DNA of 6,512 nucleotides from an uncultured Aquimarina sp. (GCA_937958735.1 CALGNG010000313.1:1-6512); one strand, 5' to 3'; positions 1 to 6,400 are shown, counted from the stretch's first letter. The notes: a model not told the origin generated them from the letters alone. Numbers and translations are program-made.

Positions 1-552
1 GCCAATTATATAAAAGGTAAAGATTGTAGATTAATAGGACCTAACTGTCCAGGAGTAATTACCCCAGGCGAAGCAAAAGTAGGAATTATGCCTGGTTTTG
101 TATTCAAAAAAGGAACCGTTGGTATTGTTTCTAAGTCAGGAACATTAACTTACGAAGCAGCAGACCAAGTAGTAAAACAAGGTTTAGGAATTACAACTGC
201 TATTGGTATTGGTGGAGATCCAATTATTGGAACCACAACTAAAGAAGCAGTGGAATTGTTAATAAACGACCCAGAGACAGAATGTGTAGTAATGATTGGC
301 GAAATAGGAGGCCAGTTAGAAGCAGATGCAGCACAATGGATTAAAGCCAGCGGAACTAAAAAGCCAGTAGTTGGTTTTATAGCAGGAGAAACAGCTCCAG
401 AAGGACGTACAATGGGACATGCAGGAGCAATTGTGGGAGGTTCGGAAGATACTGCTGCTGCTAAAAAAGCAATTATGCGTGAATGTGGAATCCATGTAGT
501 AGATTCTCCAGCAGAAATTGGTAAAAAAGTAGCAGAAGTTTTAGGGAAATAA
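1..552 (+). CDS. sucD: Succinate--CoA ligase (ADP-forming) alpha subunit, C-terminal 183 residues
   Basis: The reading frame is already open at base 1, so the start lies upstream; about 106 N-terminal residues, including most of the CoA-binding Rossmann domain, are missing compared with the ~290-residue family. With the beta subunit SucC this enzyme interconverts succinyl-CoA and succinate with formation of ATP/GTP in the TCA cycle, in the cytoplasm. Visible hallmarks are [47 protein letters not shown], and the active-site loop MGHAGAI, whose histidine (codon 418-420) is the one phosphorylated during catalysis. The C-terminus ends normally in an AEVLGK-like tail. sucC is not seen in the window; in many Bacteroidota the two genes are separate. 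The ATG at 88 is an internal methionine (the GIMPG motif), not the start. It is an ordinary housekeeping gene, transcriptionally closed by the hairpin that follows. Confidence 0.96.
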   Translation, partial: ANYIKGKDCRLIGPNCPGVITPGEAKVGIMPGFVFKKGTVGIVSKSGTLTYEAADQVVKQGLGITTAIGIGGDPIIGTTTKEAVELLINDPETECVVMIGEIGGQLEADAAQWIKASGTKKPVVGFIAGETAPEGRTMGHAGAIVGGSEDTAAAKKAIMRECGIHVVDSPAEIGKKVAEVLGK

Positions 553-575
553 TTTTCTAAATTTCTTTTTAATAT

Positions 576-610
576 AAAAGACCTATTCACGTAAGTGGGT
601 AGGTCTTTTT
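576..610 (+). terminator. Intrinsic terminator of sucD
   Basis: A 15-bp stem (576-590 with 595-609) closes on a GTAA tetraloop. It has no mismatches if two T.G wobble pairs are allowed. The distal arm ends in a run of five T. It begins 24 nt after the sucD stop. Because the stem starts with AAAA, it could also stop transcription coming from the other strand, but nothing opposite is coded here. Confidence 0.88.
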
Positions 611-685
611 ATGTATATATCCATCACATAAATTACGATTGTAAGTAAAGAAGCTTCGAGTTATATTTTAATAACAGATTCCTAG

Positions 686-928
686 ATTGGGTATCCAGAA
701 ACCTCTCCTTATATAGTTTTAGGAGTTAAGATTAAAAACATATTCAATATTTAGAAGATAAAAGCGGTATCCATATTATCCAAAAAAACTATAGATGCTG
801 TTTTTATAGATTTAAAGTAAAATTTAACGGTTGTAGGTAGAACTCTAAAGGCTTTTATTTCTTCTAACAAGCCCAATACCACTAAAAATAAGCAGGAAAA
901 AGAGCCAGAATGGACTTTAAAAAGATAA
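686..928 (+). pseudogene. Possible decayed coding remnant
   Basis: Frame 2 reads like a degraded protein: IGYPETSPYIVLGVKIKN, then a TAG, a Lys/Ile/Val-rich stretch with a second in-frame stop (TAA), then a Lys/Glu-rich tail ending EKEPEWTLKR and a final stop at 926-928. The long stretch with only two internal stops, and the natural-looking charged C-terminus, are what suggest former coding sequence. In AT-rich DNA such a run can occur by chance, and I do not recognise a family. A terminator-like hairpin lies ~75 nt downstream. Treat it as a weak hint only. Confidence 0.2.
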
Positions 929-1003
929 AAACTACAACTTTTTTCTTTTTAATACGAACGTATTTTCTTGTTAATTTTTATTTTGAAATCTACTTTATAG
1001 GGT

Positions 1004-1039
1004 AAAGCGTTATGTTTTTAAGATAAACGGCTTTTTTTT
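1004..1039 (+). terminator. Terminator-like hairpin with T8 tail
   Basis: AAAGCGTT (1004-1011) pairs with AACGGCTTT (1026-1034) with one bulged base and a 14-nt loop; the 3' arm runs into eight T residues (1032-1039). It would isolate the tssD operon from upstream reading. The stem is short and bulged, so activity is uncertain. Confidence 0.3.
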
Positions 1040-1065
1040 GACAACAATAGATATGCAAGTATTTG
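1037..1065 (+). promoter_or_regulatory. Weak Bacteroidota-type promoter candidate for the T6SS operon
   Basis: TTTG (1037-1040) is followed after 19 bases by TATTTG (1060-1065). This resembles the Bacteroidota -33 TTTG / -7 TAnnTTTG pair at the normal spacing, but the -7 element lacks the two spacer bases. It would leave a leader of roughly 95-100 nt before the tssD start. No better candidate is obvious between 611 and 1167. Confidence 0.18.
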
Positions 1066-1167
1066 TTAACTAATTACTTGTAGATTTTTTTATTAGCTAC
1101 CAATATAAATAAACAATCAAAATAGGTATCTTAGGTTATCGAAATTAACCCGTAAAAGTTTAAAAAT

Positions 1168-1563
1168 ATGTCCTTTAGTTCCAAATTAAAAGTGGATAGT
1201 ATTGAATACAATGTAATGATTGCCGATTACGAAATTACACAACCAGACGATGGTACAGGTTTACCCAACTCGCGTACTGTAGGGGGTAAAATAGAACTAC
1301 GTATAGAGACTCAAAAGGGTACAGAGTTGTTCGATTGGGCAAGTTCTAACAACCAATTAAGAGACGGAGAGCTTATATTTTACAATAGAGATAATGTTTC
1401 CACTTTTAAAAGAATTGATTTTAAAGATGCCTACTGCATAAAGTATAAAGAGCATTTCGATTACAATAATAACGACCCCATATTTACAGACCTTATTATA
1501 GCTGCAAGAGAATTAAATCTTAGAGGATCTAAATTTACTAACGATTGGGACATTAATAGCTAA
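1168..1563 (+). CDS. tssD: TssD-like (Hcp-type) T6SS tube protein
   Basis: The 131-residue product matches the size and N-terminal pattern of Bacteroidota TssD tube proteins: MSFSSKLKVDSIEYNV, then an acidic Gly-rich turn (DDGTGLPNSRTVGGKIELRIE), a WASSN segment, a YNRDN turn, and a C-terminal half with FKDAYCIKYKEHFD. These alternate like the beta strands of the Hcp barrel. In subtype-iii T6SS such hexameric rings stack into the inner tube that is expelled with VgrG and effectors. The ATG at 1168 is preceded by AT-rich sequence with no clear Shine-Dalgarno, which is usual for the phylum. It is the first gene of the cluster, 49 nt before vgrG. No sheath, baseplate or ATPase genes are present, so this is probably an auxiliary tssD-vgrG-effector cassette that uses a main T6SS encoded elsewhere. 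Family assignment is from recalled patterns. Confidence 0.85.
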   Translation: MSFSSKLKVDSIEYNVMIADYEITQPDDGTGLPNSRTVGGKIELRIETQKGTELFDWASSNNQLRDGELIFYNRDNVSTFKRIDFKDAYCIKYKEHFDYNNNDPIFTDLIIAARELNLRGSKFTNDWDINS

Positions 1564-1612
1564 TTAAGTACTTGCGTTTATAATTAGTGTTCAAAACAAA
1601 TAGCCTAAAAAA

Positions 1613-3406
1613 ATGTCATTACATACTCACATACAAGTATATCTGGACGGAACCGTTTTCACAAAAATAGTTGCGTTTTCATTAGAAGAAAAAGTAGGAG
1701 AACACGCTGTGTTTTCTGTATCCCTTCGAGGGCAAGCGATAGAAAATAAATTTACAGGTGCTTCTTTATTAGAGCGAAGTAAATCTTTCTTAGGAAAACC
1801 TTTTTTTTTAGAAATAACAGAAACTGGCAGGGTAGATAGAGCACCTTTATATTTTAGAGGTCAAATAACCCAAGTAAAAGGAAAAAAAGGCGACGACCAT
1901 GGGGGGTTAGGAGATCTTATTAAAATTTCGGGAAAAAGCAGCAGTATATTGTTGGACGATGGGCCCAATTTAGACAGTTCTGTAGAAAAATCGTTGTCGG
2001 AAATTGTAGACGATTTAGCTAGGGATTACAGTTCTTCGGAATCAAAAATAAAAATACGTCCAGAAAACGATGCGCTATTAGCTTACTCTGTACAACACCA
2101 CCAAAGCACCTTTGGTTACCTTCAATATTTAGCAGCTACCCAAGGCGAATATTTGTTATACAGTGTAGACACCCTGTATTTTGGTAAACCCAATTTAGGA
2201 GAAGAAGTAGTCCTAAAATATGGAGTAGATTTAAAAGATTTTAGTTTAGGATTAACCACAGAGCCTCTTAAATTTAATTATTTTAGTAACGATTATACCA
2301 GAGAAAGCACCAAAAAAGCATCTAGCGAAGACATCGCTTCTACGGCAAGAGGTTACACCTCTTTTACCTCTTCTATAAGTAATCAGTTTTTTCCAAAAGC
2401 AGACAACAAACAAGTTTTCTATGGTTTTGAAAGTAACCGGTTACAACAACAACTAGACAGTGCCGTAGCCTTACAAAAAAAACTAGCAGAGCAAAAACAA
2501 GTAAGTCTAGTTGGAGAGAGCACCAATATGGGCGTTACTTTAGGAAAAGTAGTAGCCATTAGAAGTAGCGACGATAGCTTTGGAAGCTATAGAGTAACCC
2601 AAATAAAGCATACCTATAAACAGGGTGGTAATTACAAGAATACATTTACAGCAGTCCCAACAGAGATAGACGTTTACCCATTAACAGATATAGGACTAAT
2701 GCAATCTTCCCACCCACAGGTAGCCAAAGTAGTAGCCACTAACGATCCCAACGGACTAAGTCGTATAAAAGTACAATTTCCTTGGCAAGCAGTCTATAAC
2801 AAAAAAACACCATGGATACGGGTAGCTACCCCTTATGCTGGTGGCGATCGAGGGATTCATTTTCTGCCTGAGGTTAACGACGAGATATTAGTCGCCTTTG
2901 AAAACGGCGATGTAGAACGTCCTTACATGCAATCTGCCTTATACACAGGCGTAAACAAGCATAGTGCATGGCAAAGTGAGAATAACGATTTTAAAGGAAT
3001 CACCACCAAAGGGGGACATGTTATAGAATTGAATGACACCGCAGGTGGGGAGATGATTACTATTACGGATAAGAATGGAAATAAAATCTTAATTGATACC
3101 GCTAACAATAATATGGAGATTTCTGCTTTAGAGAATATGACCTTTAATGCCAAGAATATAGAATTGAATGCGCAAGAGGAAGTGAATATTAATGCGGGGA
3201 CAAATATGAGTACTCGTGTAACCGAGGACATTTCTATAAGTGCGAAAAATACTACTGAAATGTTAGAAGAAAATAAAACCTTGGTGGCTAAAGAGATTTT
3301 AGGAAATGCAGAAAAAATGCGCCTTGAAAGTTCTAAAGATAATATGGAATTAGTAAGTTCTAAGCAAGTAGATATCCAGGCCAACGATAAAATTAAACTG
3401 TTCTAA
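1613..3406 (+). CDS. vgrG: T6SS spike protein VgrG (TssI)
   Basis: This 597-residue protein forms the trimeric spike that caps the tube and carries the PAAR tip. Residues ~1-355 form the gp27-like base: FSLEEKVGEHAVFSVSL, GKPFFLEI, YFRGQITQVKG, then a conserved STFGYLQYLAATQGEYLLYS segment and the VVAIRSS...GSYRVTQIKHTY region. Residues ~365-445 are the gp5-like OB fold, with the family hallmarks RIKVQFPWQ, TPWIRVATPYAG, RGIHFLPEVNDEILVAFENGD and RPYMQSALY. From GGHVIELND (~468) to the end are short repeats of beta strands (ITITDKNGNKI, MEISA, MTFNAKNIELNA, VNINAG) that build the beta-helix needle. There is no extra C-terminal enzyme domain, so cargo must come from partner proteins. The start is MSLHTHIQVYLDG after TAGCCTAAAAAA. 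Five bases separate its stop from the next start. GC and Asn codon use change near 3000-3060, suggesting the needle part was exchanged together with downstream cargo genes. Confidence 0.94.
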   Translation: MSLHTHIQVYLDGTVFTKIVAFSLEEKVGEHAVFSVSLRGQAIENKFTGASLLERSKSFLGKPFFLEITETGRVDRAPLYFRGQITQVKGKKGDDHGGLGDLIKISGKSSSILLDDGPNLDSSVEKSLSEIVDDLARDYSSSESKIKIRPENDALLAYSVQHHQSTFGYLQYLAATQGEYLLYSVDTLYFGKPNLGEEVVLKYGVDLKDFSLGLTTEPLKFNYFSNDYTRESTKKASSEDIASTARGYTSFTSSISNQFFPKADNKQVFYGFESNRLQQQLDSAVALQKKLAEQKQVSLVGESTNMGVTLGKVVAIRSSDDSFGSYRVTQIKHTYKQGGNYKNTFTAVPTEIDVYPLTDIGLMQSSHPQVAKVVATNDPNGLSRIKVQFPWQAVYNKKTPWIRVATPYAGGDRGIHFLPEVNDEILVAFENGDVERPYMQSALYTGVNKHSAWQSENNDFKGITTKGGHVIELNDTAGGEMITITDKNGNKILIDTANNNMEISALENMTFNAKNIELNAQEEVNINAGTNMSTRVTEDISISAKNTTEMLEENKTLVAKEILGNAEKMRLESSKDNMELVSSKQVDIQANDKIKLF

Positions 3407-3411
3407 ATGTT

Positions 3412-3966
3412 ATGAAAAAATGGGATTTTGTAACAAATATATTAAAAGAAGAGAAAAAAGGATTGACTATAAAGCCTGTAAAGTTTAATCCAATTAATAT
3501 ACGACGCACCTATGGGATATCACTAAAATTTCAAGAAGGTAATAATATAAGAGAAACACAAATTCATTATAAAATGGATGCGATCCATTTGTATGCTAAT
3601 GACGATGATACACATATTTTAGAGCTGTGTAAACAGCAAATATATATTAATGAAAAATCGCCTGATTCTATTATGGAAGAATTGGCAGACAAATGTGGAA
3701 AAGTACTATATCCGCTACATATAAAAGTGGATGCAAATGGGCAACTTCTTGGTATTACAAATCAGCCTATGATTAAACAAAGGTGGGAATTAGCAAAAAA
3801 ACAGTTAGCAAAAGAATTTACAGGTAAGGAAGTGCAGTTGTTGCTTAAAAATATGACTGAGGTAGTTAATGACCTAAAAAAAATGACTGTAGCAATTTTG
3901 GAACATGATTGGTTTTTTCTTTATTTTTTGCCCCTGTTTTTTCTATTAGAAAAGATATTGAAATAG
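3412..3966 (+). CDS. Unrecognised protein between VgrG and PAAR effector, N-terminal frame (possible T6SS adaptor)
   Basis: I do not recognise the family with certainty. The frame encodes 184 residues starting MKKWDFVTNILKEEKKG, five bases after the vgrG stop. It is a soluble, charged protein with likely strands (ISLKFQEG, TQIHYKMDAIHLYAND), a KVLYPLHIKVDANGQLLGI strand-turn-strand, and a helical part from KQRWELAKKQLAKEF to LEHDW. After DWFF the frame becomes abruptly hydrophobic (YFLPLFFLLEKILK) and stops. The natural continuation (FFAPVFSIRKDIEIG) is in the -1 frame, overlapping by 58 nt. I therefore think the two frames are one gene of ~327 residues, broken or joined by a frameshift. Its place between spike and tip-toxin, and its low GC (~28% over 3541-3660, like the toxin), suggest a cargo-linked adaptor, chaperone or spike-assembly factor; this is inference from position. 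Alternatively it is a genuine short protein with a hydrophobic tail. Confidence 0.6.
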   Translation: MKKWDFVTNILKEEKKGLTIKPVKFNPINIRRTYGISLKFQEGNNIRETQIHYKMDAIHLYANDDDTHILELCKQQIYINEKSPDSIMEELADKCGKVLYPLHIKVDANGQLLGITNQPMIKQRWELAKKQLAKEFTGKEVQLLLKNMTEVVNDLKKMTVAILEHDWFFLYFLPLFFLLEKILK

Positions 3967-4394
3967 GAATGCCTTTAATCCCGTATAGTATTCCTGTTAA
4001 ATTTAAAATGAACACTATTGTAGAAGAGCACCCTCATAAAATAGGAGAACATATTATAACCTTGAAAGGTAATTGTAGCGACCCAAGAAGCGAAAGAGAT
4101 ATTTTAAAAGGAAACCTTATACCCTTTGAAAAACAAGTAGAGAAACAAAAAGGAACCGTAAATTTAAAATATCATATTTATAAAAACAGTTCTTTTTTAA
4201 ATATAATTACTGGAGATATTACATTAAATTTTTCTAGCGGGAAGTCTAAAAAAGTAACCGTAGAGTGTTATAATTTAAAAGGAGAACCCCAGCCTAAAAC
4301 TTTAACAGAAAAAGAAGCGTTAAAAGATATGGAGGATCAAAAAGAACTAGAAACATTACAAAAAAAGAAAAAGAAGCGATACCTTCTTTTTTAA
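3909..4394 (+). CDS. Continuation of the unrecognised VgrG-PAAR intervening protein, -1 frame
   Basis: This frame opens just after a TGA at 3906-3908. Its own starts would be a TTG at 3909 or, more plausibly, the ATG at 3969, two bases after the stop of the preceding frame. From ATG 3969 the product would be 141 residues, possibly made by translational coupling. However, the residues before that ATG (SLFFAPVFSIRKDIEIG) read as ordinary protein and follow DWFF of the other frame well, so I favour a frameshifted single gene. Features: PLIPYSIPVKFKMN, a likely beta-sandwich stretch (GEHIITLKGNCSD, GTVNLKYHIYKNS, GDITLNFSSGKSKKVTVECYN), then an acidic-basic helix with a lysine run (KKKKK) and YLLF end. 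No catalytic motif is visible. It ends 29 bases before the effector start and within a hairpin (4368-4392). Confidence 0.55.
   Translation: MVFSLFFAPVFSIRKDIEIGMPLIPYSIPVKFKMNTIVEEHPHKIGEHIITLKGNCSDPRSERDILKGNLIPFEKQVEKQKGTVNLKYHIYKNSSFLNIITGDITLNFSSGKSKKVTVECYNLKGEPQPKTLTEKEALKDMEDQKELETLQKKKKKRYLLF
3913..3942 (+). other. Frameshift region with three T6 runs and a T-TTT-TTG slippery heptamer
   Basis: Runs of six T occur at 3913-3918, 3924-3929 and 3937-3942, all inside the 58-nt overlap of the two frames. In the upstream frame the codons at 3925-3930 are TTT TTG preceded by T, an X XXY YYZ heptamer fit for -1 slippage into the downstream frame. One extra T in the middle run would give an uninterrupted ~327-residue product through DWFFLYFFAPVF. 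The cause could be programmed slippage, phase variation, a recent mutation or a base-calling error. Confidence 0.6.
4368..4392 (+). terminator. Terminator-like hairpin overlapping a stop codon, ahead of the effector gene
   Basis: AAAAAGAAG (4368-4376) pairs perfectly with CTTCTTTTT (4383-4391) around a 6-nt loop CGATAC, with one more T before the stop codon completes. The stem has only two G-C pairs, so it is weak; if active it would reduce transcription into the toxin. It lies within the end of the upstream CDS, so ribosomes reaching the stop would melt it. Confidence 0.25.
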
Positions 4395-4423
4395 GAAAAT
4401 AAAGTTTAAGACAATATAAAAAT

Positions 4424-6376
4424 ATGAGTACTGGGCATCTATTAGTAGATGGGGCTATGTGCAAATGTAAATTTGGCTTTGCACCCGATGTTATAAAAGT
4501 GGCAAGCCAAACCAAAGGTTATATTAATGATAGTGCAGGAAGTCAAAAGCTAATCGCAAATACTATGGACATTGGTATGCCTTTACAGGCCAAAACCTTT
4601 GGGCAGTGTAAACTACAACCCACTACAGGAGGCTATTTACCTTGCGTTCCTGCGTTAACGCAATGGCAAGCCCCTTACGATAATGTATTACTATCCAATG
4701 GAGGGCAAATACTTACCGAGAATAGTAAGGCCATGTGCGCTATTGCAGGATCTCCCTGTGTAGAGATTACTTGGCATGGGCAAAGTGCTGCTACTGGGGC
4801 TATTGCAGCGGCTGAAGCAGAACCAATAGTGCAAAGCCAGTTAAACCCATTAGTAAACATAGCTAAAATGGTAGAATCTCAAAATAATGATTTAGAGATT
4901 GAGCAAGAAGAGTGGACTCGTAGCGAGGAAGAAAAAGTAGTAGCTATAAATTGTGATTTATATTTTAAAAGTACCGGAGATCTAAAAACACCAAGACTTG
5001 ATAGTAGTGATAAATTACTTTTTGAAAGTTCTAAGCCTTTTATATCTGGTTTAAAAACGATTTTTGGAGATGATATAAAACATACTGTTTTAAAGGAATT
5101 TAAAAAAAATCTAGAAAAAGGAGCAATTCCTCCACCTAATTGGGAAGTTGATCGTTCTCTTAGTGATAATAGAGGCGGTTATTATACAGATAGAACAATA
5201 TATTTAAATAAAAATCTCGTTTTAAAAGCGGAAGAAAACCCTACCGCTTGTTGGTTATTATTTAGAGTAATGATAGAAGAAACTGGGCATTATATTGATG
5301 ATTTATTAAGAAATGAATACGATTCTATCGGTGGTGATGCATCAGGTGATGAAGGAACTTTATTTGCAGCCGATTTTGTAATCTATAATCAATTACTTTT
5401 TAAAAATTTTCAGTTTGCAAGTTTTAAGATCAAAGGAGAAGACGGAAGTATTCGAGATTTCGATGCTAAAGTACTTGCTGGTTCACCTGATAAGGATAAG
5501 AAAGGAAAAGACTTGGTATATGTCGAAGATAAATCTGACGATCACGGTATTATTACCCTAAAAAATGGCGAGCAGAGAGAAGTTGAATTTTTTAAGATTG
5601 AAGGTGGTGGTGCGGTACATGAAAGTATCACAAAACAGGCTGCAGAAATTGCTAGTAAAAGATTAAACTGTAACATCTATTTTGATGCTAAGTTAGATAA
5701 AGGAGTTGCATGGCCTGATGTACCTTGTGGTAACGAAAATTCTGTAGAAACTTGTTATGGAGATATGCTATACGTAATGGCACAAAATAAAACTAAAATT
5801 ACTCGAAAATGGATCGATAAAAATAGTATTGTGTATAAAAGTCATTTTGGAGAATATCAATTCTGGCATTCTATGGCTCCTCCTGGAGACTTTACCAATG
5901 CCCAGGTCGTAGATAAAATAGTCGAACAAGCGAAAGAATGGTATGACAAAGCACAAGAAATAGAAAAAGCTAATAAAGAAAAAGCTAAACAATTAAATTT
6001 ATACCATTATTATGGCTTATTCCATATAGGGAAAATTTTACATATGGTACAAGATTCTTATTCTCCTTCTCATGTGCACAGAGAAGATAGTACAGGTGAT
6101 ATAATACAAATACAATCGTACACAGAACAAGATGAACATAAACATGGGGAACCAGATAAAGCAGATCCACACGGAGGTTCTAACCCTATAAAAAGAGCAA
6201 TAGAAGCCTCTGCTTCTGTATTGGTGTTATTTGGTAATGGTAAATCTAGTAATGACTTGGAAAAATATTTAAGAAGTACTGTGTATAAATTTGGAGTTGA
6301 TCCTGATTCGGATATAGATGTTAAAGATAAAAAAGCAGGGGGAAGTTTAGAAGAATTCAAGCCTAAACCAAAATAA
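4424..6376 (+). CDS. PAAR-like (DUF4280) T6SS effector with EETGH-type middle domain and C-terminal zinc phospholipase C / S1-P1 nuclease-like toxin domain
   Basis: The protein has 650 residues in three parts. Residues ~1-120 are a DUF4280 PAAR-like tip that caps VgrG: LLVDGAMCKCKFG, a MDIGMPLQAKTFGQCK segment, GGYLPCVPALTQW, LLSNGGQIL, and AMCAIAGSPCVEITWHGQ; C13, C15, C62, C74, C105 and C112 are visible. An Ala/Glu-rich linker (~121-170) follows. Residues ~175-390 form a domain of unclear function with GGYYTDRTIYLNKNL, EETGHYIDDLL (285-295) and SGDEGTLFAADF (307-318), possibly a metal-dependent hydrolase. Residues ~395-580 carry a zinc phospholipase C / S1-P1 pattern: H399 (HESIT), W430-P-D432, H474/H482, then HMVQDSYSPSH with H540, D544 and H550 at the +4 and +6 spacing of the classic enzymes, and H572xxxE576. 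It likely cleaves phospholipids or nucleic acid in the target cell; which one cannot be read here. There is no Sec signal, as expected for a T6SS cargo. GC falls from ~44% (4441-4860) to ~30% (5041-5460). A membrane-anchored ORF follows 24 nt later. Confidence 0.9.
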   Translation: MSTGHLLVDGAMCKCKFGFAPDVIKVASQTKGYINDSAGSQKLIANTMDIGMPLQAKTFGQCKLQPTTGGYLPCVPALTQWQAPYDNVLLSNGGQILTENSKAMCAIAGSPCVEITWHGQSAATGAIAAAEAEPIVQSQLNPLVNIAKMVESQNNDLEIEQEEWTRSEEEKVVAINCDLYFKSTGDLKTPRLDSSDKLLFESSKPFISGLKTIFGDDIKHTVLKEFKKNLEKGAIPPPNWEVDRSLSDNRGGYYTDRTIYLNKNLVLKAEENPTACWLLFRVMIEETGHYIDDLLRNEYDSIGGDASGDEGTLFAADFVIYNQLLFKNFQFASFKIKGEDGSIRDFDAKVLAGSPDKDKKGKDLVYVEDKSDDHGIITLKNGEQREVEFFKIEGGGAVHESITKQAAEIASKRLNCNIYFDAKLDKGVAWPDVPCGNENSVETCYGDMLYVMAQNKTKITRKWIDKNSIVYKSHFGEYQFWHSMAPPGDFTNAQVVDKIVEQAKEWYDKAQEIEKANKEKAKQLNLYHYYGLFHIGKILHMVQDSYSPSHVHREDSTGDIIQIQSYTEQDEHKHGEPDKADPHGGSNPIKRAIEASASVLVLFGNGKSSNDLEKYLRSTVYKFGVDPDSDIDVKDKKAGGSLEEFKPKPK

Positions 6377-6400
6377 TGATTATTCGAAAAACTAATTATA

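Larger units (their letters stand above)
611..1167. other. AT-rich intergenic region without an intact gene
   Basis: About 560 bases separate the sucD terminator from tssD. No frame on either strand gives a convincing intact protein, and I see no tRNA, CRISPR repeat or insertion-sequence end. The region contains a possible decayed reading frame (686-928), a terminator-like hairpin ending in T8 (1004-1039), and a weak promoter-like pair of motifs (1037-1065). The last ~100 bases before tssD are very AT-rich and are the likely leader of the downstream operon. Confidence 0.6.

Noticed and set aside
88..552. ATG at 88 as a start for a short protein
   Set aside because: The frame is open and conserved upstream to base 1 ([14 protein letters not shown]), so this is an internal methionine of SucD.
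150..590. Long open frame on the minus strand opposite sucD
   Set aside because: It mirrors the strongly conserved sucD frame and its translation is Ser/Pro/Ile-rich with no recognisable motif; it also runs across the sucD terminator.
611..1167. CRISPR array, tRNA, attachment site or insertion-sequence end in the gene-poor stretch
   Set aside because: No regularly spaced repeats, cloverleaf-like arms or long terminal inverted repeats were seen.
2923..3384. 153-codon minus-strand frame opposite the vgrG needle region
   Set aside because: It lies fully inside a clear VgrG domain; the hydrophobic composition is the expected reverse reading of Asn/Glu/Lys-rich repeats.
3909..3911. TTG at 3909 as a true start
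   Set aside because: It lies inside the upstream coding frame with no ribosome-binding signal; the frame opens there only because a TGA precedes it.
4424..4500. Sec signal peptide on the effector, given that known zinc PLC enzymes are exported by Sec
   Set aside because: The N-terminus is a PAAR-like Cys/Gly-rich domain without a basic-hydrophobic leader; export by T6SS explains its absence.
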